Source: Flavobacteriales bacterium (GTDB lineage: Bacteria > Bacteroidota > Bacteroidia > Flavobacteriales_F > PHOS-HE28). Taken from it: 64,000 nucleotides of DNA. The stretch is from contig JAEUSY010000004.1 of assembly GCA_016788295.1 (NCBI GenBank), positions 186,001-250,000 of the forward strand, in the 5' to 3' direction. Made by a program: the position numbers and the translations under genes. The notes beneath the pieces were generated by a model. It saw only the letters and a list, made by a program, of their open reading frames with translations. It did not search any database and had not been told where the DNA came from. Shown here one piece after another: positions 44,871 to 53,500 of this stretch. The stretch's first letter is position 1, and each line of letters opens with the position of its first letter.

Positions 44871-44962
44871 ACAGCGACCGGTTGGTACGGCGTAACCTCT
44901 GGCGGAGTCGACCAGTTGTCCGAAGGAGTAGATTGGCCACGGACCACTTGATAACTTGAACC

Positions 44963-45553
44963 ATGAAAACCATCCAGAAGACCGCATTCTACCTCGCCCT
45001 AGGAGCTGTTACCATCACGCAGACCGGCTGCTTCGGTGAATTCGCGCTGACACGCAAAGTGTACAACTGGCATGATGGCGTTTCGAACAACAAGTTCGTG
45101 AAATCGCTGCTGTTGTGGATCCCCATGGCGTTCGCGTACTCCATCTCCGCCATGCTTGATGTGGTCATCTTCAACCTCATCGAGTTCTGGGGCGGCAGCA
45201 ACCCTATCTCCATGAACGAAGGCGACCATGAAATGCAATTGGCCACTGTGGATGGCGTGGACTACCGTATCGAGGCCACCAAGGACACCTTCACCACCAC
45301 CCAGCTCTCCGGCGAAAAGGCCGGCGAGGTGCGCGTGCTGAAATTCGATCGGACCACGATGACCTGGAAATACAGCGACAGTCGCGTGTGCGAACAACCG
45401 GTAATGAGCTTTCTTGATGATCGCGCTGAAGTCGTGCGCGTCTACACGGATAATGGCACCTTGGACCTCGCTACCTCAGATCTGAACAACAAGGATGTGG
45501 TGATGGCCAAGCTTGGTGCGACCAAGGGGCTTGTTACCGCCTCCTCGAACTGA
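44963..45553 (+). CDS. DUF3332-like lipoprotein
   Basis: A 196-residue protein. The N terminus (FYLALGAVTITQTGCFG) is a lipoprotein-type signal with the Cys at 23. The following FALTRKVYNWHDGVSNNKFVKSLLLW is typical of DUF3332 proteins, which have a hydrophobic helix pair (IPMAFAYSISAMLDVVIFNLIEFW) and a soluble C terminus. Function unknown. It lies 92 bases after the DUF2892-like gene, and a strong terminator closes the island behind it. A role in sulfur metabolism is not implied by the family. Confidence 0.82.
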   Translation: MKTIQKTAFYLALGAVTITQTGCFGEFALTRKVYNWHDGVSNNKFVKSLLLWIPMAFAYSISAMLDVVIFNLIEFWGGSNPISMNEGDHEMQLATVDGVDYRIEATKDTFTTTQLSGEKAGEVRVLKFDRTTMTWKYSDSRVCEQPVMSFLDDRAEVVRVYTDNGTLDLATSDLNNKDVVMAKLGATKGLVTASSN

Positions 45554-45573
45554 CCAACTTTGCATTCGAAATG

Positions 45574-45604
45574 GAAAAGCCCGGCCAAAAGCCGGGCTTT
45601 CTTC
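45574..45604. terminator. Bidirectional terminator at the end of the sulfur island
   Basis: GAAAAGCCCGGC (45574-45585) pairs with GCCGGGCTTTC (45591-45601) across a CAAAA loop. It is T-rich on both strands and lies between convergent genes. Confidence 0.85.
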
Positions 45605-45617
45605 TTGAACGGGAGCA

Positions 45618-46304
45618 TCACCGACCGACCTCAAGCACGACCCTCGCGGGATCGATCCGCAGCACATCCAAATGACCCATGAGCTTCTGGTCCCACGAGA
45701 TGTAGTGCACATGGATGTTGGTGTCGTGGTGCGTGAACACCGCCTTGTGCTTCGTGGAGAAGAAACCCACCAAGGTGCCTTCGTTGTTACGATCATGAAC
45801 CACCACTTGGTGTGAATGTGCCTCGCCAGGCCCATTGATCGTCGTGCCCGGAGGAACGTTCATGACATGTACATGAGCATCGCCCACCAGGCCGCGTAAC
45901 CGGAATGTGAACGGCTCGGTCCTCATCTTAGCCCATTCGGTCAGGAACGCATCCAACGAGGGAAGGTCAACGACCATGGAGGGAAGTGTGACCGTGTCCC
46001 ATCGGGTCACTGAGGCACGCACGAAGAACGGTGCTTTCACGTCGCTCCGTTCCTCCACCCTGACCGTACCGTCAGGCAATACGTACGACACGAAACAACG
46101 ACCATCCACCATGGTGATCTCGCCCCGCAGGTGCTCCAATGGTCCAATGCCATACATACCCGGCCCCGCGATCGAATCCATTGCGATGAGCCCAGCGAGC
46201 TGCCCCTCCCACATTGTGCGGCGCATGGCACCAGTGGGGATCACCTGCGCGTGAAGTGAGCAGGACAGCAATGAGCCTACGATCGAAATGAGGATGATCC
46301 TCAT
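45618..46304 (-). CDS. budA: Acetolactate decarboxylase-like, secreted
   Basis: A 228-residue protein of the alpha-acetolactate decarboxylase family, which forms acetoin from 2-acetolactate. The signal peptide ([15 protein letters not shown]) predicts export, as for the Brevibacillus enzyme. [22 protein letters not shown] matches the family core, and the metal-binding C terminus has [18 protein letters not shown], with the His-x-His and later His expected. The ATG (46302-46304) overlaps the fumC TGA, so the two genes are coupled. The physiological substrate in this organism is uncertain. Confidence 0.75.
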   Translation of the reverse strand: MRIILISIVGSLLSCSLHAQVIPTGAMRRTMWEGQLAGLIAMDSIAGPGMYGIGPLEHLRGEITMVDGRCFVSYVLPDGTVRVEERSDVKAPFFVRASVTRWDTVTLPSMVVDLPSLDAFLTEWAKMRTEPFTFRLRGLVGDAHVHVMNVPPGTTINGPGEAHSHQVVVHDRNNEGTLVGFFSTKHKAVFTHHDTNIHVHYISWDQKLMGHLDVLRIDPARVVLEVGR

Positions 46305-47695
46305 CCTCCGCTCACCATGTCCGCCGGATCCACCCACTTGTCGAAGTTTTCGGCAGAGACGTGGCCCAATGCGATGGCGGCTTCCTTCAGTGTGGTACCT
46401 TCCTTGTGCGCCTTCTTCGCGATCTCGGCCGCCTTGTAGTAGCCGATGTGCGTATTGAGGCTCGTCACTAGCATCAGCGAGTTCTCCAGGTGACGCTTGA
46501 TCATGGGTCGGTTGGGCTCGATGCCTTCGGCGCACTTGTCGTTGAAGCTCACGCAGGCATCACCGATGAGGCGTGCGCTTTGTAGCACGTTGGCTGCGAT
46601 CAACGGCTTGAAGACGTTGAGCTCGAAGTGGCCATTGCTACCCCCGATGCTCACGGCCACATCGTTGCCCATCACCTGTGCGCACACCATGGTGAGCGCC
46701 TCGGGCTGGGTGGGGTTCACCTTGCCGGGCATGATGGATGACCCGGGCTCGTTGTCAGGGATGATCAGCTCACCGATACCGCTACGCGGACCGCTGCTGA
46801 GCATGCGGATGTCGTTGCCGATCTTCATGAGCGACACGGCGAGACGCTTCAGCGCGCCGCTGAGTTCCACCATGGCATCGTGTGCGGCCAGCGCCTCGAA
46901 CTTGTTGGGCGCGGTAACGAAGGGAAGGCCGGTGAGCTCGGCGATCTTCTTCGCCACAAGCACACTGTAGCCTGCGGGTGCATTGAGGCCGGTGCCCACG
47001 GCGGTGCCACCGAGCGCCAGTTCACGCACCATCACCAGGGCATTGTCCACAGCACGCAGACCATTGTCAAGCTGCTGTACGAAACCACTGAACTGTTGGC
47101 CAACGGTCAGTGGCGTGGCATCCATGAAGTGCGTGCGGCCGGTCTTCACGATGTCCTTGAAAGCCTCCGACTTCTTTGCCAGTGTATCGCGCAGCTTCCT
47201 CACGCCGGGAATGGTGACCTCGGTGGTGAGCTTGTAGGCCGCGATGTGCATGGCCGTGGGGAAGGTATCGTTGCTGCTCTGGCTCTTGTTGACGTCATCG
47301 TTGGGGTTGAGCACCTTCTGCTCATCCGTAAGCTGGCCGCCGTTGAGCACGTGTGCACGATAGGCAACCACCTCGTTCACGTTCATGTTGCTCTGCGTGC
47401 CGCTACCGGTCTGCCAGATCACCAGCGGGAACTGGTCATCGAGCTTGCCTTCGAGGATCTCGTCGCATACGCGGCCGATGAGATCGCACTTCTCCTGTGG
47501 AAGCTTGCCCAGTTCGGTATTGGCCAACGCGGCGGCTTTCTTCAGGTAGGCGAATGCATGTACGATCTCGCGCGGCATACTGGCGGGCGGACCGATCTTG
47601 AAGTTGTTGCGGCTGCGCTCGGTCTGCGCGCCCCAGTACTTGTCGGCGGGTACTTTCACCTCGCCCATGGTGTCTTTCTCGATGCGGTAGTTCAT
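46301..47695 (-). CDS. fumC: Class II fumarate hydratase
   Basis: Iron-free fumarase of the TCA cycle, interconverting fumarate and malate. The 464-residue protein from ATG 47695 starts [28 protein letters not shown]. It has the fumarase family signature [13 protein letters not shown], the region [14 protein letters not shown] and the Thr-His pair in [10 protein letters not shown]. Aspartase is excluded by overall resemblance to FumC rather than AspA. It lies 45 bases after arsC in a long minus-strand gene block, and its stop is shared with the budA start. Confidence 0.95.
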   Translation of the reverse strand: MNYRIEKDTMGEVKVPADKYWGAQTERSRNNFKIGPPASMPREIVHAFAYLKKAAALANTELGKLPQEKCDLIGRVCDEILEGKLDDQFPLVIWQTGSGTQSNMNVNEVVAYRAHVLNGGQLTDEQKVLNPNDDVNKSQSSNDTFPTAMHIAAYKLTTEVTIPGVRKLRDTLAKKSEAFKDIVKTGRTHFMDATPLTVGQQFSGFVQQLDNGLRAVDNALVMVRELALGGTAVGTGLNAPAGYSVLVAKKIAELTGLPFVTAPNKFEALAAHDAMVELSGALKRLAVSLMKIGNDIRMLSSGPRSGIGELIIPDNEPGSSIMPGKVNPTQPEALTMVCAQVMGNDVAVSIGGSNGHFELNVFKPLIAANVLQSARLIGDACVSFNDKCAEGIEPNRPMIKRHLENSLMLVTSLNTHIGYYKAAEIAKKAHKEGTTLKEAAIALGHVSAENFDKWVDPADMVSGG

Positions 47696-47740
47696 GGTAG
47701 CAGAGTTGGGGCGGGAAATTTCCCGCCCGTACAGATCCAT

Positions 47741-48097
47741 TCAGAATAGTTCCTCAATATTCTCAGGGGGGCGGCCGATCACCGCCTTATGGTCCCGAAC
47801 AACGATCGGACGTTCGATGAGCTCGGGATGCTCGCGCATCACCTTCACCCATTCGTGCTCGTTCAACTTCAGGTTCTTGAACTTCAACTTATAGGTGGCC
47901 TCGCCCCTGCGGACCAGGTCCTCGGCCTTGATGCCCAGCTTCATCAGCAGCATCTCCATCTCACGCTCCGTGGGCACGGCCTTCAGGTATTCCACCACCT
48001 TGGGCTCTATGCCCTTGTCACGCAACAACTCCAAGGCCTGACGGCTCTTGGTGCAACGCGGGTTGTGGTAGATGGTCCAGTTTGGCATCGCGGTCAC
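47741..48097 (-). CDS. arsC: ArsC-family arsenate reductase (glutaredoxin type)
   Basis: A 118-residue thioredoxin-fold protein with the single catalytic Cys in YHNPRCTKSRQAL, as in the glutaredoxin-dependent ArsC family. The C-terminal arginine region (LIERPIVVRDHKAVIGRPPENI) is conserved. ArsC homologues in Bacteroidota often stand alone without arsB or arsR, as here, and may act as general reductases of the YffB/Spx type. The ATG (48095-48097) overlaps the prfB TGA; ATG 48088 is an alternative start. Confidence 0.88.
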   Translation of the reverse strand: MTAMPNWTIYHNPRCTKSRQALELLRDKGIEPKVVEYLKAVPTEREMEMLLMKLGIKAEDLVRRGEATYKLKFKNLKLNEHEWVKVMREHPELIERPIVVRDHKAVIGRPPENIEELF

Positions 48098-49194
48098 GCC
48101 ACCTTTTGCGATTGTCCGTGCTTCATCAGGTAGGCCTTCAGGAACTCCCCGATATCACCATTGAGGACATCGTCCACGTTGCTGGTCTCGTGCTCGGTGC
48201 GCACGTCCTTCACCAGCTTGTAGGGTTGCAGCACGTAGTTGCGGATCTGGCTGCCCCACTCGATCTTCTTCTTGCCGGCCTCGATCTCGCTGCGCTTGCT
48301 ACGACGCTTTTCCAGTTCCATCTCGTACAACTGGCTCTTCAGCAGCTGCAGCGCTTTGGTCTTATTGTCCAGCTGGCTGCGGGTCTCGGTGTTCTCGATG
48401 ATGATGCCCGTGGGCGCGTGACGAAGACGCACACCGGTCTCCACCTTGTTCACGTTCTGGCCACCGGCACCACCGCTGCGGAAGGTGTCCCACGTAATGT
48501 CACTGGGATTGATGTCGATCTCGATGCTTTCGTCCACCAATGGATACACGTACACACTTACGAAGCTGGTGTGGCGGCGGGCGTTGCTGTCGAAGGGGCT
48601 GATGCGCACCAGGCGATGTACGCCGTTCTCGCCTTTCAGCATCCCGAACGCGAACTCACCGTCCACCTCCAAGGTGGCCTGTTTGATGCCTGCGGCTTCG
48701 CCGTCCTGATAGTCGAGCACCTTCACGCTGTAGCCGCCTTTCTCGGCCCACATACGGTACATGCGCAGCAGCATCAGGGCCCAGTCGTTGCTCTCGGTAC
48801 CTCCTGCCCCACTGGTGATCTGCACCACGGCGCTCAGGGGATCCTCCTCGGCACTGAGCATATTCTTGAACTCGAGCTCCTCCAGGGCCTCGCTCGCCTT
48901 CTTGAATTGTGCCTCCAACTCCTCCTCGCTAACATCCTTGGCCTTGAAGAACTCGTACACTACCCCAAGGTCGTCGATCTCCCGCTTCACTCCTTCATAA
49001 AGGGCCACCCAGCGCTTCAGTTCGCGGATCTTGTTCATCACCAGCTGGGCCTTCTTCTGGTCGTTCCAGAAATCGGGGTCCAGGGTGTACTTCTCCTCCT
49101 CCAGGATTCGCCCGTGCTTCTCTTCGATGTCCAGGTAGCCCTTGAGCGCTTCGAGGCGCTCGCTGAGCTCGGTGATCTTGTCAATGGTGATCAT
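48094..49194 (-). CDS. prfB: Peptide chain release factor 2
   Basis: Release factor for UGA and UAA stop codons. The 366-residue protein has the codon-reading tripeptide SPF in RISPFDSNARRHTSF and the catalytic GGQ in SGGAGGQNVNKVETG. The frame is continuous from MITIDKITEL. The classic programmed-frameshift site (CTT TGA C, about codon 26) reads CTG GAC in GYLDIEEKH, so there is no in-frame UGA and no autoregulatory frameshift. It lies 77 bases after recX. Confidence 0.96.
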   Translation of the reverse strand: MITIDKITELSERLEALKGYLDIEEKHGRILEEEKYTLDPDFWNDQKKAQLVMNKIRELKRWVALYEGVKREIDDLGVVYEFFKAKDVSEEELEAQFKKASEALEELEFKNMLSAEEDPLSAVVQITSGAGGTESNDWALMLLRMYRMWAEKGGYSVKVLDYQDGEAAGIKQATLEVDGEFAFGMLKGENGVHRLVRISPFDSNARRHTSFVSVYVYPLVDESIEIDINPSDITWDTFRSGGAGGQNVNKVETGVRLRHAPTGIIIENTETRSQLDNKTKALQLLKSQLYEMELEKRRSKRSEIEAGKKKIEWGSQIRNYVLQPYKLVKDVRTEHETSNVDDVLNGDIGEFLKAYLMKHGQSQKVA

Positions 49195-49271
49195 ATGGGC
49201 GTGCCGTTCACGGCGGACTTTGGGGCCGCAAAAGTACCGCTCAGGAGGGCATTGGGCACGCTGCCGAACGT

Positions 49272-49757
49272 TCAGCCCGCTTCCACCAGCCGCAGGGCTT
49301 GTTCCACGGCTTCTGCGGCGAACCCTTTGCCAAGAAAGTACAGGAACACCTTCTGCCGCTTCACGTACGGGTCGGTCTCTTTGGTGCGTTCCCAGCGCCT
49401 GACGACCGCCACCTGTAACGCGGCGTCGTACTCCGGCTGTTCAATGGACCGCATGGCCAGGCGGATGCACGGATCGGAGACCTGTTTGAGCCGCAGGGCC
49501 TGCTCGATCTTCCGCAAGCCCCAGCCCTTCTGCCTGAACTTGCTCACCGCGAAGTGCTCGGCGAAACGTGCTTCGTTCAGGAAGCCCTCACCGATCAACT
49601 GGGCAATGATGGGCTCGATGTCACGTCCGGCAACCTGCCACGCGAACAACTTGTTACGCACCTCTTGCTGGCAGCGCTCTTGGCTGGCGCAATAGGCGCG
49701 TGCTTTTGCGAGGGCTTCCGCTGATGAAAGGGTGCGTTGCACAGCGCGAAGTTGCAA
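49272..49757 (-). CDS. recX: Regulatory protein RecX
   Basis: A 161-residue RecA modulator made of three-helix repeats. LAKARAYCASQERCQQEVRNKL, LIGEGFLNEARFAEHFAVSKF with KGWGLRKIEQAL, and the C-terminal KRQKVFLYFLGKGF match RecX repeats 1-3. RecX inhibits RecA filament growth. recA is not adjacent. It lies 19 bases after rng and precedes prfB on the same strand. Confidence 0.88.
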   Translation of the reverse strand: MQLRAVQRTLSSAEALAKARAYCASQERCQQEVRNKLFAWQVAGRDIEPIIAQLIGEGFLNEARFAEHFAVSKFRQKGWGLRKIEQALRLKQVSDPCIRLAMRSIEQPEYDAALQVAVVRRWERTKETDPYVKRQKVFLYFLGKGFAAEAVEQALRLVEAG

Positions 49758-49776
49758 CGAGCTTAACGCACGGACG

Positions 49777-51363
49777 CTAAACCGGCACCTCGTTCCCCTG
49801 CCCGTCCTTCACCGAGAAGGCGAGCAACTGCTGGGCGCCTTCGGGGCGCACCTTCACCCACTTCTTCCAACGCCACCACCACTTGTGCTGGATGCTGGGC
49901 AGGCCGTTCGTGAGGTAGCCGTGGATGAAGGGATGAACGCAGAGGGTGAGGCCGCTCATGTCCTTCTCCATGAGGAGGTAGTTGAGCGCGTTCTCGATCT
50001 CGTCGATGATGAGGATGGCCGCCTGGACCTCGCCGGTTCCCTTGCATGTGGGACAAGCCTCGGTGGTGTCGATCTCCGTCTCGGGCCGTACGCGCTGGCG
50101 GGTGAGCTCGATGACGCCGAAGCGTGAAGGGGGCAGTACGTTGTGCTTGGCCTTGTCGTCGGCCATGGCATCCTTCATTGCCTTGTGCAGGATACGCCTG
50201 TTCTCAGGCTCGTAGAGGTCGATGAAGTCGATGGCCACGATGCCGCCCATATCACGCAGGCGCAGTAACCGTGCGATCTCGTTGGCGGCCTCTACGTTGA
50301 TGTCAAGCGCGTTCTTCTCCTGCGCCTGGTTGCCTCCCTTGCGGCTGCCGCTGTTCACGTCGATGACGTGCATGGCCTCGGTCTTCTCCACAATGAGGTA
50401 GGCTCCGCTGGAAAGCATCACCTGCCGCCCGAAGGCCTGCTTGATCTGCTTGTTGACCCCGAAATTGTCGAAGATGTCGAGCTTGCCCTTGTAGTGCTTG
50501 ACGATGCCCTTTTTCTCGGGCGCTGTCTTCTCCAACGTCTGGTAGATCTCCTCGGCAAGGAGCTCATCATCCACATGGATGGCGGTGAAGTCCTTGTTCA
50601 GCAGATCGCGCAGCACGGCGTTGGTGCGGTCGATCTCGCCAAGCACCTTCTTGGGAGGCTGGCCATTGCGCAGGTTGTGGAACATCACGTCCCAGCGCTG
50701 CATCAAGGTCTTCAGGTCGTTCTCCAGGTCCTCGGTCTTCTTCTCGGCCGCGTTGGTTCGGATGATGACCCCGAAGTTCTTGGGACGAATGGCCTGCATC
50801 AGTTCCTTCAGGCGCTTGCGTTCCACCTCGTCGGTGATGCGGCTGCTGATACTGACCTTGTTAATGAAGGGGACCAGCACCATGTATCGCCCGGCCAGGG
50901 TAACCTCGGCCGTAAGGCGTGGTCCCTTTGTGCTAATGGGCTCCTTGGCGATCTGCACCAGAATGGTCTGGCTGGCGCTAAGCACATCGGCCAACTTGCC
51001 GTCCTTGGCGATATCAGGCTCAAGCTTCCAATCATCGAGGAGGCTGGAGGATACCGTGCCGGATACGGCGCCTTTGGCGAACTTGTAGGAATTGCGGTAC
51101 TGCGGCCCAAGGTCGAAGTAATGCAGGAATGCATCCTTCTCGTGGCCCACGTCCACGAAAGCGGCATTGAGGCCAGGGGCCACCTTTCGGACCTTCGCGA
51201 GGTGAATATCGCCCACGGCAAAGCCGCGTTCGGTCTTTTCGCGATGAAGTTCGGACAAGACCTTGTCCTTCATCAAGGCGATGGACACCTCGGAGGGACC
51301 TGAACGGATGATCAGGTCGATGTTCACTCGATGTTCCGCGTGTTGGGAAGTGTGAAGCGCCAT
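49777..51363 (-). CDS. rng: Ribonuclease E/G family protein (RNase G)
   Basis: Endoribonuclease for RNA turnover and 16S rRNA 5' processing. The 528-residue protein has the S1-like N-terminal domain (GFAVGDIHLAKVRKVAPGLNAAFVDVG), the DNase-I-like catalytic core with HVIDVNSGSRKG and IVAIDFIDL (Mg-binding aspartates), and the zinc-link CPTCKGTGE. There is no long degradosome-scaffold tail, so it is RNase G-like. A GTG at 51327 (VNIDLIIRSGPSEV) gives a tighter family N terminus than ATG 51363. A hairpin separates it from the preceding small gene. Confidence 0.92.
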   Translation of the reverse strand: MALHTSQHAEHRVNIDLIIRSGPSEVSIALMKDKVLSELHREKTERGFAVGDIHLAKVRKVAPGLNAAFVDVGHEKDAFLHYFDLGPQYRNSYKFAKGAVSGTVSSSLLDDWKLEPDIAKDGKLADVLSASQTILVQIAKEPISTKGPRLTAEVTLAGRYMVLVPFINKVSISSRITDEVERKRLKELMQAIRPKNFGVIIRTNAAEKKTEDLENDLKTLMQRWDVMFHNLRNGQPPKKVLGEIDRTNAVLRDLLNKDFTAIHVDDELLAEEIYQTLEKTAPEKKGIVKHYKGKLDIFDNFGVNKQIKQAFGRQVMLSSGAYLIVEKTEAMHVIDVNSGSRKGGNQAQEKNALDINVEAANEIARLLRLRDMGGIVAIDFIDLYEPENRRILHKAMKDAMADDKAKHNVLPPSRFGVIELTRQRVRPETEIDTTEACPTCKGTGEVQAAILIIDEIENALNYLLMEKDMSGLTLCVHPFIHGYLTNGLPSIQHKWWWRWKKWVKVRPEGAQQLLAFSVKDGQGNEVPV

Positions 51364-51390
51364 GGTGGGCGCCGTCCATAAAGCCGCAAG

Positions 51391-51420
51391 GGCCCCGAAG
51401 ACCGTAATATCTTCGGGGCC
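51391..51420. terminator. Hairpin between the 31-codon gene and rng
   Basis: GGCCCCGAAGA (51391-51401) pairs perfectly with TCTTCGGGGCC (51410-51420) around an 8-base loop. There is no strong T-run on either side. It could be an intercistronic attenuator or an mRNA processing site. Confidence 0.55.
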
Positions 51421-51446
51421 ACGCTACGGCCAGGCGTCAGAAAAAC

Positions 51447-51542
51447 CTACCGGTTCTTCTTCTTGTGCCTGTTCTTCCGCAAGCGCTTCTTGCGCTTGTG
51501 CGTGGCCATCTTGTGCCGCTTTCTCTTTTTACCGCAGGGCAT
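51447..51542 (-). CDS. AURKAIP1/COX24-domain mini-protein
   Basis: A 31-residue, extremely basic protein that starts MPCGKKRKRHKMATHKRKKR and ends NRHKKKNR. The sequence fits the tiny AURKAIP1/COX24-domain proteins of Bacteroidota, related to mitochondrial small-subunit protein mS38, so a ribosomal role is likely. The ATG (51540-51542) is 9 bases after the TPR gene stop, and the gene sits in the HU - TPR - rng operon. At 32 codons it is easily missed by automatic calling. The domain assignment is from memory. Confidence 0.85.
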   Translation of the reverse strand: MPCGKKRKRHKMATHKRKKRLRKNRHKKKNR

Positions 51543-51551
51543 GGGTCTGTG

Positions 51552-52037
51552 TTATTTATTCTCCAGTTCGATCAGGAAACGGTCCACCCCGTTGATGATG
51601 GCCGTGTCCTGGGAAATTGTCCGATACTTCTTGAAGCACGCGATCGCTTGATCGGTGCTGTCCAACGTTGCATAGGTGCGCCCGAGGTAGAACCAAACGT
51701 CAGGGAAACCCTGCTCGTTAAGGTCCCTCACCTTCTTGAACCGCTCCAGGGCCTTGTCGTACTGACCGCTCTGGATGGAGAAGAGCCCGAGGTGCCAATG
51801 CGCTTCGGCATTGTTCGGGTCCTCCTGCAGGATCTCGCGCAGCATCATGATCCCCCGCATGGGGTCTTGTCCCTGCACCAGTGCCACGGCCTCGGCGGTC
51901 TTCGCCTGGGCCGCGCTCATGGCCGGGGCCTGCGCTTCCTGTTTCCCGGAAGGTGTCCGGGGCGCCATTACCAAAAGAACGATCACCACCAACGCCCCTG
52001 CGAGGGCCAACAACTGAGGCTTTTTCAAGCCCATCAT
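51552..52037 (-). CDS. TPR-repeat membrane-anchored protein
   Basis: A 161-residue protein with an N-terminal membrane anchor (LLALAGALVVIVLLVMAP) and about three TPR units, for example NNAEAHWHLGLFSIQSGQYDKALERFKKV and PDVWFYLGRTYATLDSTDQAIACFKKY. It probably scaffolds protein contacts on the periplasmic face. The gene occupies the usual Bacteroidota position between HU and the RNase E/G gene. Its ATG overlaps the HU stop (52034-52037). Function unknown. Confidence 0.85.
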   Translation of the reverse strand: MMGLKKPQLLALAGALVVIVLLVMAPRTPSGKQEAQAPAMSAAQAKTAEAVALVQGQDPMRGIMMLREILQEDPNNAEAHWHLGLFSIQSGQYDKALERFKKVRDLNEQGFPDVWFYLGRTYATLDSTDQAIACFKKYRTISQDTAIINGVDRFLIELENK

Positions 52038-52330
52038 TGCTGGCCGCCCTGTGAGCGGTTCTTCACCTTGTCGACGAACGTGTCGGCAGGTTTGAACGCC
52101 GGCACATCATGCGCCGGAATGATGATGGTGGTGTTGCGCGCCAGGATCCTTCCGGTCTTCTGGGCCCGATGCTTCACCACGAAGCTCCCGAAACCACGGA
52201 GATGGACGTCCTCGCCCTTCTCCAAGCTGGTCTTTACCTCCTCCATGAATGCCTCCACGGTCGTCAACACCACCTGGCGTTCCACTCCGGTGCGCTTCGC
52301 GATGATGCTGACCAATTCCGCCTTCGTCAT
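52034..52330 (-). CDS. HU-family DNA-binding protein
   Basis: A 98-residue nucleoid protein. MTKAELVSIIAKRTGV opens the helical dimer part. VHLRGFGSFVVKHR and the arm region GRILARNTTIIIPAHDVPAFKPAD match HU/IHF, including the conserved GFGSF and the arm Pro. The length is typical. It heads a minus-strand operon (TPR protein, mini-protein, rng and on) and has the best Bacteroidota promoter in the window just upstream. Confidence 0.93.
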   Translation of the reverse strand: MTKAELVSIIAKRTGVERQVVLTTVEAFMEEVKTSLEKGEDVHLRGFGSFVVKHRAQKTGRILARNTTIIIPAHDVPAFKPADTFVDKVKNRSQGGQQ

Positions 52331-52352
52331 ACCCTTCTTCGGTTTGGGGCGG

Positions 52353-52382
52353 CAAAGATAGCCGATCCAGTGGATCGCACAA
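52353..52382 (-). promoter_or_regulatory. Consensus Bacteroidota promoter of the HU operon
   Basis: On the minus strand TTG (52380-52382) is followed after exactly 19 bases by TATCTTTG (52353-52360). This matches the -33 TTG and -7 TAnnTTTG pair, 22 bases before the HU ATG. Confidence 0.75.
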
Positions 52383-52399
52383 CCGATCTTTGCCCCTGT

Positions 52400-53464
52400 A
52401 TGTCAACAGCTTCATGGTTCGGCCCGGCACTGCTGCCCTGGTACCGCGAACAACAGCGTCCGCTCCCCTGGCGCCAAACCCGCGATCCGTACCACATCTG
52501 GCTCAGCGAGGTGATCCTGCAACAGACCCGCGTGGACCAAGGCACCGCATACTGGCATCGCTTCGTGGAACGGTTCCCGACCGTGGCCGACCTGGCCGGG
52601 GCATCGGAAGACGAGGTACTGCGGCTTTGGCAGGGACTGGGCTATTACAGCCGGGCCCGCAACCTGCGCACCGCTGCCCAGCAAGTTGTGAATGAGCACG
52701 GTGGTCGTTTTCCCGCCGGCCATGCCGCACTATTGGGCCTGAAGGGTGTGGGCGACTACACGGCCTCGGCCATCGCCAGCATCTGTTTCGGCATACCCGA
52801 ACCGGTGGTGGATGGCAATGTCTTCCGTGTGCTGGCCCGGGTATTCGGCATGGCCACGCCCATCGACAGCACCGAGGGGCGCAAGCAATTCCGGACATTG
52901 GCCGGCGAGCTGTTGGACCGCAAGCATCCCGGCGATCACAACCAGGCCGTGATGGAACTGGGGGCCACTGTGTGCATCCCAAGGAACCCTCGCTGTGGTG
53001 AGTGCCCGCTGGCCCGGAAATGCATCGCACGAGCAGAGGATCGCATTGCCGAGCTGCCCGTGAAGAGCGGGAAGACCAAGGTGCGCACCCGGCATTTCAA
53101 CTACCTGCTTATCGAGGCGAAAGGCGGCATCCACCTGCGGAAACGCACAGGCAAGGATATCTGGCAGGGCTTGTGGGAACTACCGTTGATCGAAACGGAA
53201 AAAACGATGTCCGCACGCAGCTTTCCGGCCATGCTCAGGAAGGAACTTGGAGCGGGCTGGACCATAAAGGACCCACACGGTCCGGTAAAACACGTGCTGA
53301 GCCACCAGGTCATCCAGGCCATGTTCTGGAAGGCAGTGCCGCCTGCAGAACACCGCGCCCCTTTGGATTGGAAGGTGGTAGAGCTGAAAGCCGTGGACCA
53401 GCACGGACTTCCCCGCCTGATCGAACGCTACCTCGCTGCCCATGCAGGTTCGGGCCGACCATGA
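52400..53464 (+). CDS. mutY: Adenine DNA glycosylase MutY
   Basis: Removes adenine mispaired with 8-oxoguanine. The 354-residue protein from ATG 52400 has catalytic Glu37 in IWLSEVILQQTRV and the helix-hairpin-helix LKGVGDYTASAIASICFG. Catalytic Asp is in VVDGNVFRV, and the iron-sulfur ligands are C-x6-C-x2-C-x5-C in CIPRNPRCGECPLARKC. A C-terminal NUDIX-like domain recognises 8-oxoG. GATCTTTG ends 7 bases before the ATG as a -7-like element. It is divergent from HU and is followed by ssb. Confidence 0.95.
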   Translation: MSTASWFGPALLPWYREQQRPLPWRQTRDPYHIWLSEVILQQTRVDQGTAYWHRFVERFPTVADLAGASEDEVLRLWQGLGYYSRARNLRTAAQQVVNEHGGRFPAGHAALLGLKGVGDYTASAIASICFGIPEPVVDGNVFRVLARVFGMATPIDSTEGRKQFRTLAGELLDRKHPGDHNQAVMELGATVCIPRNPRCGECPLARKCIARAEDRIAELPVKSGKTKVRTRHFNYLLIEAKGGIHLRKRTGKDIWQGLWELPLIETEKTMSARSFPAMLRKELGAGWTIKDPHGPVKHVLSHQVIQAMFWKAVPPAEHRAPLDWKVVELKAVDQHGLPRLIERYLAAHAGSGRP

Positions 53465-53473
53465 GCGAAGCCC

Positions 53474-53481
53474 TATCTTCG
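53474..53481 (+). promoter_or_regulatory. -7-like element TATCTTCG of ssb
   Basis: A TAnnTTCG variant, 19 bases before the ssb ATG. Confidence 0.45.
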
Positions 53482-53500
53482 TCCATTCATCGAACAAGTC

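Noticed and set aside
35617-45553. A complete Sox thiosulfate-oxidation operon
   Set aside because: Only a SoxB-like protein is present; SoxX, SoxY, SoxZ, SoxA and SoxC/D were looked for and not found in the window.
45571-45675. Short ATG frame starting at the terminator after the DUF3332-like gene, with CAACTTTG upstream
   Set aside because: Its first codons are the terminator stem itself and it overlaps the antisense budA gene.
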